NCBI RefSeq assembly: GCF_007671675.1
Contig: NZ_VCGW01000003.1
Location: 124,001-188,000, forward strand
Source: Marinobacter maritimus
GTDB taxonomy: Bacteria > Pseudomonadota > Gammaproteobacteria > Pseudomonadales > Oleiphilaceae
Direction of reading: 5' to 3'
Length of the DNA: 64,000 nucleotides
Below, piece after piece: positions 53,624 to 63,084 of the stretch; position 1 is the first letter of the stretch; each line of letters opens with the position of its first letter. Position numbers and translations under genes: made by a program. The notes under the pieces are model-generated. The model was given only the letters and a program-made list of their open reading frames with translations. It made no database searches and was not told the origin of the DNA.

Positions 53624-54985
53624 TCAGAGGCCTACGGCTCTTTCTTTTTCAAAATACTCTTTGGTCAGTTTGAACACTACCGGGCTGAGTAACAGCAGGG
53701 CGACCAGGTTGGGCAGTGCCATCATGGCGTTCAGTGTGTCCGCTATCAGCCAGATCAGGCCCAGATTTACAGTTGCACCAACCGGGATGGCAAGCACCCA
53801 GGCAATCCGGTATGGAACTATGGCTTTTACGCCAAACAGAAACTCGACGCTACGTTCCCCATAGAACGACCAGCCCAGCAAGGTGGTAAAGGCAAAAACT
53901 GCAAGAGAAATGGCCACGATATAATCGCCGATTCCAGGCAGTGCGTGAGAGAAGGCCATGGAGGTGAGTGAGGCGCCGGATTCACCGGATGTCCATGCGC
54001 CGGAGGTGATGATCACCAAGCCGGTGATTGAACATATGATAATGGTGTCGAGAAACGTTCCCAGCATGGCGACCATGCCCTGACGAACCGGGTCTTTGGT
54101 TTGCGCCGCGGCATGAGCGATAGGCGCCGAGCCCAGGCCCGCCTCATTGGAAAAGATACCCCGTGCCACACCAAACCGGATAGCTGCCCAGACTGCGGCA
54201 CCGGCAAATCCGCCTTCGGCGGCCGTCGGGCTGAAGGCATGTTTGAAAATCATGGAAAAGGCGGCTGGGATCTCTGCGTAATTAATGGACAGGACAACCA
54301 GGCCTGCAACCAGATAAGAAAGCGCCATAAAGGGAACCAGGGCACTGGCTACCCGCCCGATGCGCTTGATACCGCCAATCAGTACCATACCAACCAGCAC
54401 CATCAGAATAATGCCGCTGATCCAATGCGGCAGGCCGAAGGTCGTTTCCATTACATCTGCAACCGAGTTGGCCTGCACCGTATTGCCAATGCCAAAGCCG
54501 GCGATGGCTGCAAAAATTGCGAACAGCACACCCATCCAGGCCCATTTCTTGCCAAGGCCGTTGCGAATGTAATACATGGGGCCACCAACATGGGCACCAC
54601 GCTCATCCACCTCGCGGAAACGCACGGCAAGAACGGCTTCGGAGTACTTTGTGGCCATGCCCACGAGCGCGGTCAGCCACATCCAGAACAACGCGCCTGG
54701 CCCGCCGAGGAAAACAGCGGTCGCAACACCGGCAATATTGCCTGTTCCGACGGTTGCAGATAGAGCGGTCATTAGCGCCTGGAACGGTGGGATTTCACCG
54801 TCTGACTCCGCCCCTGCGCTACTGCGGCCACCCCACAAAAGGCGGAAGCCGGCGCCAATCTTGAGTATGGGCATAAGCTTCAGGCCGAGGCTGAGAAACA
54901 GCCCGGCGCCAAGAATCAGTATCAACATGGGTGGCCCCCAGACCAGCCCGTTGATCGCTCCAAAGATATTCTCAATTGCTTCCAT
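53624..54985 (-). CDS. Sodium:alanine/glycine symporter (AGCS family)
   Basis: 453 aa with ten or more hydrophobic segments. The AGCS signature is present as FQALMTALSATVGTGNIAGVATAVFLGGPGALFW at about residues 70-105 (quoted in part: ATVGTGNIAGVA), with later FGVARGIFSNEAGLGSAP. It imports alanine or glycine with sodium. The start at 54985 has AAGGAG six to seven bases upstream; a start eight codons earlier lacks one. It is monocistronic. Confidence 0.93.
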   Translation of the reverse strand: MEAIENIFGAINGLVWGPPMLILILGAGLFLSLGLKLMPILKIGAGFRLLWGGRSSAGAESDGEIPPFQALMTALSATVGTGNIAGVATAVFLGGPGALFWMWLTALVGMATKYSEAVLAVRFREVDERGAHVGGPMYYIRNGLGKKWAWMGVLFAIFAAIAGFGIGNTVQANSVADVMETTFGLPHWISGIILMVLVGMVLIGGIKRIGRVASALVPFMALSYLVAGLVVLSINYAEIPAAFSMIFKHAFSPTAAEGGFAGAAVWAAIRFGVARGIFSNEAGLGSAPIAHAAAQTKDPVRQGMVAMLGTFLDTIIICSITGLVIITSGAWTSGESGASLTSMAFSHALPGIGDYIVAISLAVFAFTTLLGWSFYGERSVEFLFGVKAIVPYRIAWVLAIPVGATVNLGLIWLIADTLNAMMALPNLVALLLLSPVVFKLTKEYFEKERAVGL

Positions 54986-55198
54986 GGGGATCTCCTTATT
55001 ATATGCCATGGCTTGAGGCTGTGATTTTACCCGAAGGGGTATAACTGGTTGAGTTTAGTCAGATATTCGCCTAAGTAAACTATAGCGCAATGAAAATTGA
55101 GGATTAGGCGCCTATTGCCTATGTTTACAGTACAGTACAGTAGAGAGTGTGGCTCCAGTCGGTGCTGTCGGATTAACCAGAAATGCGAGGAGTTAGCC

Positions 55199-55630
55199 AT
55201 GTGTGCGCTCAGAGTTTCCAATATTATGTCCAACCACATTGAACCCATCCGATGCGGAACGCCGCTGACTGAAGTGGTCAAGGCGCTGCTTGAGAATCAT
55301 ATCTCCGGGTTGCCGGTGGTTGATGCGAATCGGCATTTGCTGGGTTTTGTTTCCGAGCAGGATTGCATCCATGCGTTGCTTGTAAGCAATTATCACTGTG
55401 AGGGAGATCCGGTGGTGGACGATGTAATGTTCCGGGAGCCTTTGCCAGTGTCACCGGGCATGGCGATTGTCGACCTTGCGCAGAAGCTCGGCTCTGGCAA
55501 GCCAAAAGTGTACCCTGTTGTTGAACACGGAAAACTCATTGGCATCGTCACGCGCACGGCGGTGCTTGCGGAGCTTGCCCGTATTGGTTGCGGAATCGAG
55601 CTTTCGAGGCATACAAGCGCTGACGATTGA
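55199..55630 (+). CDS. CBS domain-containing protein
   Basis: 143 aa made of two CBS units (about 9-65 and 75-130), with GLPVVDANRHLLGFVSEQDC and KVYPVVEHGKLIGIVTRTAV. Stand-alone CBS pairs bind adenosine nucleotides and regulate other proteins. The start at 55199 has AGGAG six bases upstream; the earlier in-frame ATG at 55097 falls in an AT-rich promoter region with an ACAGT triplicate. It precedes fghA by 52 bases. Confidence 0.88.
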   Translation: MCALRVSNIMSNHIEPIRCGTPLTEVVKALLENHISGLPVVDANRHLLGFVSEQDCIHALLVSNYHCEGDPVVDDVMFREPLPVSPGMAIVDLAQKLGSGKPKVYPVVEHGKLIGIVTRTAVLAELARIGCGIELSRHTSADD

Positions 55631-55682
55631 TCAGGCCATACTCTCAAGCCTGATTCTCAAGCCGCATTTCACAGAGGATACT

Positions 55683-56528
55683 ATGGAACTCTTGTCCACT
55701 AACGTCTGTTTCGCCGGGGAGCACCGACGCTACCGCCACACATCTGCCACGTTGGAATGCACGATGGAGTTCGCCGTGTATCTGCCGCCGGCCGCGGTGG
55801 GTTCGAATCCGCAAAAGGTGCCAGCGCTCTGGTGGCTGTCCGGGCTGACCTGCACGGATCAGAATTTCATGGAGAAGGCGGGAGCTCAGAGGAAAGCAGC
55901 GGAATTGGGTGTGGCTATTATCTGTCCGGATACCAGCCCTCGTGGTGTTAACCTGCCGGGCGAAGACGATAGCTACGACTTCGGGAGCGGGGCGGGGTTC
56001 TATATTAATGCCACTCAGCAGCCTTGGGCACCGCACTACCGCATGTATGACTATGTGTTAAAAGAGCTTCCGCAGCTGGTTGAAAGCGAGCTGCCGTTGA
56101 CCGACAGACGTAGCATCAGTGGTCACTCCATGGGAGGCCATGGTGCGCTGATATGCGCACTTCGTAATCCGGGTCTCTATGCATCCGTATCGGCTTTTGC
56201 GCCCATTGCCCATCCCACCGTTTGTCCCTGGGGGCAAAAGGCATTCAAAGGCTACCTTGGTGACGATCCGGCGAGCTGGGAAGAGTGGGATGCTACCTTG
56301 CTGATTCCGAAAACCAGTGAACGACTGCCCCTGCTGATCGATCAAGGCACGGCAGACGGTTTCCTGGAAAGCCAGCTCAATCCAGAAGCGCTGGTAACGG
56401 CGTGCGAACGGTACAACCACCCCATCAACCTGCGGATGCGCAATGGTTACGACCACAGCTATTTCTTTATAGCTTCCTTTATTGATGACCATCTGAACCA
56501 CCACGCCCGGGCTTTGGGCCTGAGCTGA
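55683..56528 (+). CDS. fghA: S-formylglutathione hydrolase
   Basis: 281 aa alpha/beta hydrolase of the esterase D type. The nucleophile is Ser149 in GHSMGGHG. The acid is in DQGTADGFL (about 225) and the base His in NGYDHSYFF (about 262). WWLSGLTCTDQNF near residue 50 is a family signature. It hydrolyses S-formylglutathione to formate and glutathione in formaldehyde removal. The glutathione-dependent dehydrogenase gene usually next to it is not in the window. AGAGGA lies upstream of the start. Confidence 0.93.
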   Translation: MELLSTNVCFAGEHRRYRHTSATLECTMEFAVYLPPAAVGSNPQKVPALWWLSGLTCTDQNFMEKAGAQRKAAELGVAIICPDTSPRGVNLPGEDDSYDFGSGAGFYINATQQPWAPHYRMYDYVLKELPQLVESELPLTDRRSISGHSMGGHGALICALRNPGLYASVSAFAPIAHPTVCPWGQKAFKGYLGDDPASWEEWDATLLIPKTSERLPLLIDQGTADGFLESQLNPEALVTACERYNHPINLRMRNGYDHSYFFIASFIDDHLNHHARALGLS

Positions 56529-56541
56529 GCGATTCAAAGGA

Positions 56542-57681
56542 TCAAGCGGGCGAGTCGGGGAAGCCCCAAATCTGGCTGAAATTCATGGATGGCATTATGT
56601 CCGGCTCTTCCAGAGCCTGGATATTGAAACCGGGCTCGCTGGTGTCACGTTCCTGGCGGGTCTCGTAGTTGTTCCCCGAAGGATCGAAAACAACCTGAGC
56701 AAACGGGCCGCGGGCACGTACTGGCCTGCCTGTTATTACACCAACCTCGTTATTTTCCAGCCGCACAAGGGTTCCTGGCGGATACTCTCCCAGAACCTGC
56801 AACAGGGCTTTGGACAGGGCTGGCCGGAAGGTGCCGTCTGCGAGGTTGGCGATCAGCTTGCGCGCAGCGGTTACGTTCATTCGCTGGCGATACGCACGCT
56901 TTGTGATCATGGCAACATACCGTTCGGCGAGTGCAAGGATCTCCGCCTCGGGCCGGATGTCTGCACCGCTCAGCCCCTCCGGATAACCGCTGCCATCTGC
57001 CTGCTCATGGTGCTGCGCGATGATGGTAAACAATAGCTCATTCTCAATACCCATAGCTTTCAGGGCGCGCACGCTACGTTGTGGGTGCTTGCGAATGACG
57101 CTTCTCTGCTCTTTGCTGAGCACCTTGTTGAAGGCGTTGAGTTTGTCGGCAACAGGTACCAGAGCGAGATTTGCGCTCAAGGCAGCTTCAGTCAATAGCG
57201 GGATACGTTGTTCATCGAGCCCGAATTGTCTGGCGATAAGCTGGCAAAGAATGGCGTAAAAAATGATCTGTTCGTGGATGGTCGGCCCGACCGAGTATAG
57301 GTGTATCAGCGCAAGGCTGGAGTCCGGCGAGCGGACGCAGGCTTGTTCTAAAGCATAGGCCAGGTCTTGCAGGTGTTTGCGGGCTTCGGGCTTGCCACTG
57401 GCAATCATCGCCAGAGTGTTTTCAAGCGCATGAAGATAATCCGGGTAGCGGGCAAACGGGTTGCATTGGGCTTCATCGCCAGATGCCTCGGTGTCTTCCC
57501 GCGGCACCTCAATAACCCGCGGTTTGAAATGACCGCGCTCAAAAAGTTGCTCAAGCTGTGAATCTGTTTGAATGACATAGCCCTGGCAAAGCAGAACGTT
57601 GCCGTCGGCGTCATATACGTCCCAAGGTAGGGCGCGGCCTATGGTCAATGCGCCGGGGGCGATTCGAACGAGATCACTCAA
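56542..57681 (-). CDS. HD-GYP family protein with lost HD motif
   Basis: 379 aa. The C-terminal region keeps the GYP part of HD-GYP (HHEQADGSGYPEGLSGADI, 224-242) and the later helices. The metal-binding HD of the usual HDIGK motif is replaced by Ala-Asn at 170-171 (AALSANLAL), and the later ADxxDA motif reads AERYVAM. It is therefore unlikely to hydrolyse c-di-GMP and may instead be a binding protein or scaffold. The N-terminal 80 residues are a separate domain. It lies opposite a GGDEF cyclase gene across a 219-bp gap. Confidence 0.85.
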   Translation of the reverse strand: MSDLVRIAPGALTIGRALPWDVYDADGNVLLCQGYVIQTDSQLEQLFERGHFKPRVIEVPREDTEASGDEAQCNPFARYPDYLHALENTLAMIASGKPEARKHLQDLAYALEQACVRSPDSSLALIHLYSVGPTIHEQIIFYAILCQLIARQFGLDEQRIPLLTEAALSANLALVPVADKLNAFNKVLSKEQRSVIRKHPQRSVRALKAMGIENELLFTIIAQHHEQADGSGYPEGLSGADIRPEAEILALAERYVAMITKRAYRQRMNVTAARKLIANLADGTFRPALSKALLQVLGEYPPGTLVRLENNEVGVITGRPVRARGPFAQVVFDPSGNNYETRQERDTSEPGFNIQALEEPDIMPSMNFSQIWGFPDSPA

Positions 57682-57900
57682 CTTTCTGTTGATTCCTGTA
57701 TGGTATGTCGGGTTTGAACACAGTTATGGACATAGTAAAGGTATTCGATTTGTAAGGGCTACCCGTCCAAGCGCAAAAAATCATCGAAAATCTTTCTTTA
57801 TTATGACATTTCGCGGGCATTTTGTTAAAAAACGTAGAAAGTGGCGCTTATTGTGCCGCACTGACTTATGCTTGAAGAGTAAGCTCTGCCTGGCAGGAAA

Positions 57901-58938
57901 ATGGCAAATATGCTAACGCGTCTCAAAACCGATTTCCGGTTATCGATTATTACTCTTTTGGGTGCCAGTGCATTGCTGGGGATTACCCCATTTGCAGTTA
58001 TGCGCTTTTTGCAGGGTGATTTGGTTGCCGGGGGCATAGATACCACGATTCTGCTGAGCATATCGGGGGGAATGGTCTACGCCTGGATAACAGGAGATAC
58101 ACGCCGCAGTGGCATGGTTCTGGCCACCGTTGCGTGTTTTGGTGCCGTTATGGTGGCGGCGGTTGTAGGTGAGGTGGGGTTGTTCTGGTTGTATCCTTGT
58201 CTGGTCACTACGTTTTTTTTGGCCAGCCCGCGTATGGCGGGATTTCTCAACCTCGCCTCGATTTCAGCCATGGTAGGTTTGGGCGATGTTTTTCAGTCTG
58301 ATGTTCAGATGTGGACATTTACTGCAACCGCAGTAGTGGTCAGTGCCGCGGCCTATGTTTTTGCGCAACGTAACGACAGTCAGCGCCATAGCCTGGAACA
58401 TTTGGCGACCATCGACCCTCTGACCGGCGTAAAAAATCGCCGATCCATGGACGAAGAGCTTAATCTGGCGTCAGCCCATGCTGAGCGCACTGGCTTGCCT
58501 TATGCGCTGGTGATGCTTGATATTGATCACTTCAAGAAGATCAACGATGAGTATGGTCATGGCGTAGGCGATGGCGTGCTTATTGATCTGGCAACACTGA
58601 TTCAGCACAGCACGCGAAAATCTGACCAGCTTTTCCGATACGGCGGTGAAGAGTTTGTACTTGTGCTGCCCGGTGTAGACGGCGCAGGCCTGACAGCGGT
58701 GATGAATAACCTGCAGCATACCTTGCGGAAAAAGATTAGGCATCCGGGTGGCGCAATCAGCGCGTCGTTTGGCGTCGCGCTGCGCAGACCCGGTGAGCGT
58801 GTGGAAAATTGGCTGGAGCGTGCAGATACGGCTCTCTATGAGGCGAAGGAAGCTGGCCGCGACAGGATCGTGTTTTCCGATGCAATGCCAGCGGCCAATC
58901 CGGACCTGTCTGTTGGCAGCACCGAGCTAGTTGGCTAG
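57901..58938 (+). CDS. Membrane-bound diguanylate cyclase (GGDEF)
   Basis: 345 aa. Residues 1-165 contain five or six membrane segments, with no recognisable ligand domain. A GGDEF domain follows (about 178-335): the active-site motif is GGEEF, with the inhibitory site RKSD five residues before it, so it should be an active, product-inhibited cyclase. AGGA lies upstream. Its end overlaps the convergent MATE gene by 12 bases. Neighbour to the degenerate HD-GYP protein, suggesting a c-di-GMP module. Confidence 0.9.
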   Translation: MANMLTRLKTDFRLSIITLLGASALLGITPFAVMRFLQGDLVAGGIDTTILLSISGGMVYAWITGDTRRSGMVLATVACFGAVMVAAVVGEVGLFWLYPCLVTTFFLASPRMAGFLNLASISAMVGLGDVFQSDVQMWTFTATAVVVSAAAYVFAQRNDSQRHSLEHLATIDPLTGVKNRRSMDEELNLASAHAERTGLPYALVMLDIDHFKKINDEYGHGVGDGVLIDLATLIQHSTRKSDQLFRYGGEEFVLVLPGVDGAGLTAVMNNLQHTLRKKIRHPGGAISASFGVALRRPGERVENWLERADTALYEAKEAGRDRIVFSDAMPAANPDLSVGSTELVG

Positions 58939-60330
58939 TTGGCCGGTGGTTGCCGGGCGATATCGGAACAGCCTCCACCCCAACAACACACTGGCCGATG
59001 CCAGCCCACCGGTCAGCCCTATCCAGAACCCTGCAGCTCCCATAGCCGGAGCAATCACATCAGTAAACGTCAGAATATAGCCTAGCGGTAACCCCACACC
59101 CCAGAATGAGAACAGCATGATCAGCAAGGGGATTCCCGTATCCTTGTAACCTCTCAGGGCGCTGATGCACGTCACCTGGATAACATCGGCCACCTGGAAG
59201 AGTGCCGCGAACATCAACAAGCGAACGGTCACCGTCTGAACATCCGCGTCGCTGGTATAGAGCGCTGCAATGCCTTGTGAGAAAACAAACAGGAGAATGG
59301 CGAAAACCAGGGCTGTGCAGGCCGCAAGAATCAGTGAACTCCGGGAAATCAGGCGTGCGGTATCCGGTGCGCCGGCACCGATGAGAAAGCTGACTCTTAA
59401 GGTCAGAGCCATGCCAATACTTAGCGGCAGCATGAACAGCAGAGACACCACGTTCAGTGCAATCTGGTGCCCTGCGACAACTACTGGGCCCAATGGTGCG
59501 AGAAAAAGCGCGATCACAGAGAACACACTGGCTTCTACAAATATCGTGAATCCGATAGGTATGCCAATGCTCAGGATGTAGCGAATCAGGGTGGCATTGG
59601 GCTTTGCCCAGTCTGCAACCAGGTGGAATTTTTTGTAGAGCTGGCTTCGGCTCAGGTAGGTCAGTAACGCTATTGCGGCAACTCCGTTGGAAATAGACGT
59701 TGCCCAGCCACAGCCAACGCCGCCCATTGCAGGTAACCCGAGCTTGCCGTAAATGAATATATAATTCAGGGGCAGGTTGATCAGTGTGCTCAGTACCGAG
59801 AATGCCATAATCACGCGGGTGTGCCCCAGCCCATCCGTCAGGCCGCGAAGAGCTGTCATCAACAGTAGGGCAGGAATGCCCCACGCAAACGCGTTCAGGT
59901 AGCCTTGGGTTATGCTTGCGGTAGTGGCCTCGAGCTTCAGCCCTTCCAGAATCGGATGCACGTTTGTCAGCAACAGGATCATTACAACAGAGCCGACACC
60001 GGCGATGTATAAGCCCTGCCAGGTGGCCGGCATTATTTTTTCCGGTGCACGCGCGCCGTTGTAACCGGAAATAATCGGCTGCAGTGCTCCGAGCATACCC
60101 ATAAAAAACAGGAACAACGGCATCCAGAGGCTGCTGCCAATGCCCACGCCCGCCAGGTCTTCAGCGCTGGCATGGCCAGCCATAACCGTATCGATAACGC
60201 CGTTGGCCATTTGGGCGATTTGTGCGATCAGAATCGGCCCGCCGAGTATCGCCAGAGTCTTCCACTCGGTCAGCGTTCGCGAGACGAGAGACTTGCGAAC
60301 TTCCGGCAGTGGCTGATGTGTGTCATCCAT
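58927..60330 (-). CDS. MATE family efflux transporter (NorM-like)
   Basis: About 467 aa with twelve hydrophobic segments in two halves of six. The first helix region reads ILGGPILIAQIAQMANGVIDTVMAGH, the MATE signature, and the second half repeats the pattern. NorM-like transporters export cationic drugs in exchange for sodium or protons. The start at 60330 (MDDTHQP) is used; an ATG at 60366 is an alternative with no better ribosome site. The gene overlaps the cyclase end and is divergent from the EamA gene. Confidence 0.9.
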   Translation of the reverse strand: MDDTHQPLPEVRKSLVSRTLTEWKTLAILGGPILIAQIAQMANGVIDTVMAGHASAEDLAGVGIGSSLWMPLFLFFMGMLGALQPIISGYNGARAPEKIMPATWQGLYIAGVGSVVMILLLTNVHPILEGLKLEATTASITQGYLNAFAWGIPALLLMTALRGLTDGLGHTRVIMAFSVLSTLINLPLNYIFIYGKLGLPAMGGVGCGWATSISNGVAAIALLTYLSRSQLYKKFHLVADWAKPNATLIRYILSIGIPIGFTIFVEASVFSVIALFLAPLGPVVVAGHQIALNVVSLLFMLPLSIGMALTLRVSFLIGAGAPDTARLISRSSLILAACTALVFAILLFVFSQGIAALYTSDADVQTVTVRLLMFAALFQVADVIQVTCISALRGYKDTGIPLLIMLFSFWGVGLPLGYILTFTDVIAPAMGAAGFWIGLTGGLASASVLLGWRLFRYRPATTGQLAN

Positions 60331-60506
60331 AGAGTACTGTTCCGAAGGGCCTGAGCGGATAGTCATCAAGGGCGGGATTGGCGGGGCGCATATTCTACTT
60401 GATCTTCACGATGTACATCATAGGGGTTTGCCACGAAAAGGCGCTGAAAATAGCCTTGAAACCCGTTAAAGTAGGCGCCCGCTAACTCTCACGGACAGCA
60501 TGCATT

Positions 60507-61424
60507 ATGGGACTCCTGGTCTTCGTCACGGTACTCTGGGCTTTTTCTTTCAGCCTGATTGGTGAGTTTCTCGCCGGCCAGGTAGACAGCGATTTTGCAG
60601 TGCTCAGCCGTGTGTTACTGGCAATGTTGATATTCCTGCCGTTTACCCGTTGGCGAGGCGTGCCAGGAGGGTTGAAACTGGGTGTGCTGATAACCGGCAT
60701 GCTGCAGTTCGGCATTACCTATCTGTGCCTGTACCGCTCGTTCAGCTATCTGACGGTTCCGGAAGTATTGCTGTTCACCATCTTTACGCCCCTGTACGTA
60801 ACCCTGCTTGATGACACCCTGTCTCGCCGATTTTCCCCTATTGCTCTGGTTGCGGCTGCAATAGCGACGTTCGGTGCCGGTGTCATCCGCTATGACGGGC
60901 TCAGCGAGGATTTCATTACCGGCTTCCTGTTGCTGCAAGTTGCGAATTTCACGTTCGCAGCGGGCCAGGTGGGCTACAAGCATGTTATGCAACGCTTCCC
61001 GGTTGATATCCCCGCGTACCGCACATTTGGTTATTTCTTTATTGGCGCGCTGATTATCGCATTGCCATCGTTTATGGTGTTCGGCAATGTTGAGCGCTTG
61101 CCCAGTACAGCGTTGCAATGGGGCATTCTGACATGGCTGGGGCTTGCAGCTTCCGGGCTTGGCCTGTTCCTCTGGAATCGAGGAGCCTGCCGTGTCGATG
61201 CTGGAACACTCGCGATCATGAACAACGTTCTGGTACCCGCGGGATTGCTGGTGAACCTGCTTATCTGGAACCGGGATGCGGATTTGCTGAGGCTTGCGGT
61301 CGGTGGGGGCATTATTGCTCTGTCACTTTGGATCAATGCACGCCTCCACCCCCGGGCCCGGTTGGTCGGAACTGGCATCCCGGAACCGGTGCTGGCAGAA
61401 TCGCCCCCCAACCGCCGGGGGTAG
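60507..61424 (+). CDS. EamA/DMT family transporter
   Basis: 305 aa with ten membrane segments formed by two EamA units of five helices each (about 1-140 and 148-285). WAFSFSLIGEFLAGQVDSDFAVLSRVLLAMLIF at the start fits the DMT family (quoted in part: WAFSFSLIGEF). Members export metabolites or amino acids. The substrate is unknown. It lies 62 bases before the NSS transporter gene and may share its transcript. Confidence 0.88.
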   Translation: MGLLVFVTVLWAFSFSLIGEFLAGQVDSDFAVLSRVLLAMLIFLPFTRWRGVPGGLKLGVLITGMLQFGITYLCLYRSFSYLTVPEVLLFTIFTPLYVTLLDDTLSRRFSPIALVAAAIATFGAGVIRYDGLSEDFITGFLLLQVANFTFAAGQVGYKHVMQRFPVDIPAYRTFGYFFIGALIIALPSFMVFGNVERLPSTALQWGILTWLGLAASGLGLFLWNRGACRVDAGTLAIMNNVLVPAGLLVNLLIWNRDADLLRLAVGGGIIALSLWINARLHPRARLVGTGIPEPVLAESPPNRRG

Positions 61425-61486
61425 TGACGGATTAGTCACGCCGGCTCACTTTGACGACTCCTTAGCCAAAAGCACAGGAAAATGAA

Positions 61487-62884
61487 ATGACTCAGCTCAA
61501 CCCGGCCTCGGGTAACGACACAGAAGCTTCTCGCGGCCTCTGGTCTTCCCGTTTCGCGTTCATTCTCGCAGCAACCGGCTCTGCCGTAGGCCTCGGCAAC
61601 ATATGGAAATTTCCTTATGTCACGGGCGAGAATGGAGGCGGCGCGTTCGTTCTGGTTTACCTGCTGTGTATTGCCATTATCGGTGTACCCATCATGATGG
61701 CGGAAATATTTGTGGGTCGCAGCGGCCGTCATAACCCGATTGGCAGTATGCGCCTGGTGGCCGAACGCAACCTCAGTTCGCCGGCGTGGCGTATTTCTGC
61801 TGTTATCGGCATGATCGCGGCGTTTGCGATTCTTTCGTTTTATTCGGTTATTGGGGGTTGGGCTGCCTCTTACATCGGCCATGCGGCCATGGGTGATTTC
61901 ACCGGTGGCACAGCGGATTCCATCGGCGGGCTTTTCAGTGGTTTGCTGGCCAGCCCAAAGCAGCTGCTGGCATGGCACACTCTGTTTATGGCGCTGGTGA
62001 TACTGGTGGTGTCCCGGGGGTTGAAGAGCGGCCTGGAGCGCGCAGTCACGATTCTGATGCCGGCGCTTTTTGTGCTGCTGCTGATTGCGGTGGGCTACGC
62101 CACCACCACAGGGCACTTCGGTGAAGCTGTAAGCTTTCTGTTTACGCCAAACTTCGGTGCACTGACCATCAACGGCGTGCTGATTGCTTTGGGTCATGCG
62201 TTTTTTACGCTCAGCCTGGGTATGGCCATCATGATGGCGTATGGCTCCTACCTTGGGCGTGATGTGCCTGTGGGGCGTACGGCGGTGAGCATTGCCTTGA
62301 TGGACACGGTGGTAGCGTTGCTGGCTGGCCTGGCAATCTTCCCGGTGGTTTTTGCCAACGGTCTTGAAGCCAGTGCTGGCCCCGGACTGATTTTCCAGAC
62401 CTTGCCTCTGGCGTTTGGCAACATGCCCATGGGCGGCCTGTTCGGCACGCTGTTCTTTTTATTATTGCTGTTCGCCGCCTGGACATCGGGTATCTCCCTG
62501 CTGGAACCCGTGGTTGAGTGGGTGGAAGAAAACACCAATATGGAGCGTGTGGGCAGTGCCATTGTAGTCGGCGTGCTGTGCTGGCTTCTGGGCATTGCGT
62601 CTATTCTGTCGCTGAACGTATGGGCGGATTTTGCGCCACTCGACATGTTTGCGCGTTTTGAAGGCAAGACGATTTTCGACCTGCTGGACTTCTTTACAGC
62701 CAACATCCTGTTGCCTCTGTCCGGCTTGCTGACGGCGATCTTTGTGGGCTGGTTTGTTGCAAAAGAATCCCTGAAAGCTGACGTGAGGCTGAGCCGTGGC
62801 GCGTTTGCCTTATGGCTGATTCTGCTGCGCTACGTGTCTCCTGTGGCAGTGGTGATTGTGTTTGTTTACAACCTGATGGCGTAA
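61487..62884 (+). CDS. Sodium-dependent neurotransmitter-type (NSS/SNF) transporter
   Basis: 465 aa with eleven or twelve hydrophobic segments. The first helix contains ATGSAVGLGNIWKFPYVTG, the strongest NSS signature, with sodium- and substrate-binding residues. The general layout matches bacterial LeuT- or MhsT-like transporters that take up amino acids with sodium. An intrinsic terminator follows the gene. Confidence 0.93.
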   Translation: MTQLNPASGNDTEASRGLWSSRFAFILAATGSAVGLGNIWKFPYVTGENGGGAFVLVYLLCIAIIGVPIMMAEIFVGRSGRHNPIGSMRLVAERNLSSPAWRISAVIGMIAAFAILSFYSVIGGWAASYIGHAAMGDFTGGTADSIGGLFSGLLASPKQLLAWHTLFMALVILVVSRGLKSGLERAVTILMPALFVLLLIAVGYATTTGHFGEAVSFLFTPNFGALTINGVLIALGHAFFTLSLGMAIMMAYGSYLGRDVPVGRTAVSIALMDTVVALLAGLAIFPVVFANGLEASAGPGLIFQTLPLAFGNMPMGGLFGTLFFLLLLFAAWTSGISLLEPVVEWVEENTNMERVGSAIVVGVLCWLLGIASILSLNVWADFAPLDMFARFEGKTIFDLLDFFTANILLPLSGLLTAIFVGWFVAKESLKADVRLSRGAFALWLILLRYVSPVAVVIVFVYNLMA

Positions 62885-62902
62885 TCGCACAGGCAAACAG
62901 AG

Positions 62903-62936
62903 AGCCCGGAAAGCAGCGATGCCTTCCGGGCTTTTG
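62903..62936 (+). terminator. Intrinsic terminator after the NSS transporter gene
   Basis: AGCCCGGAA (62903-62911) pairs with TTCCGGGCT (62924-62932), followed by TTTT. The hairpin ends the transporter transcript before the two-component gene pair. Confidence 0.85.
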
Positions 62937-63084
62937 TGTAAAGGGGTGTCAGTTTTCGTCATCCCGAAGGCAGCTTTCATCGAGGCTCTTGTGACAGATT
63001 CGTGAAGTTTTCGCGTTAGACTGCAGAAAAGGACACACAGCAGATGGGCTGTTCGCACAGCCCGGACAAACGAGCCTGAGCACC

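Noticed and set aside
55126..55146. ACAGT direct repeats upstream of the CBS gene
   Set aside because: Only three short units in AT-rich DNA; likely chance, with no known meaning.
59060..59884. 274-codon open frame on the minus strand
   Set aside because: It lies within the MATE gene on the same strand in another frame, and the MATE reading has proper membrane segments.
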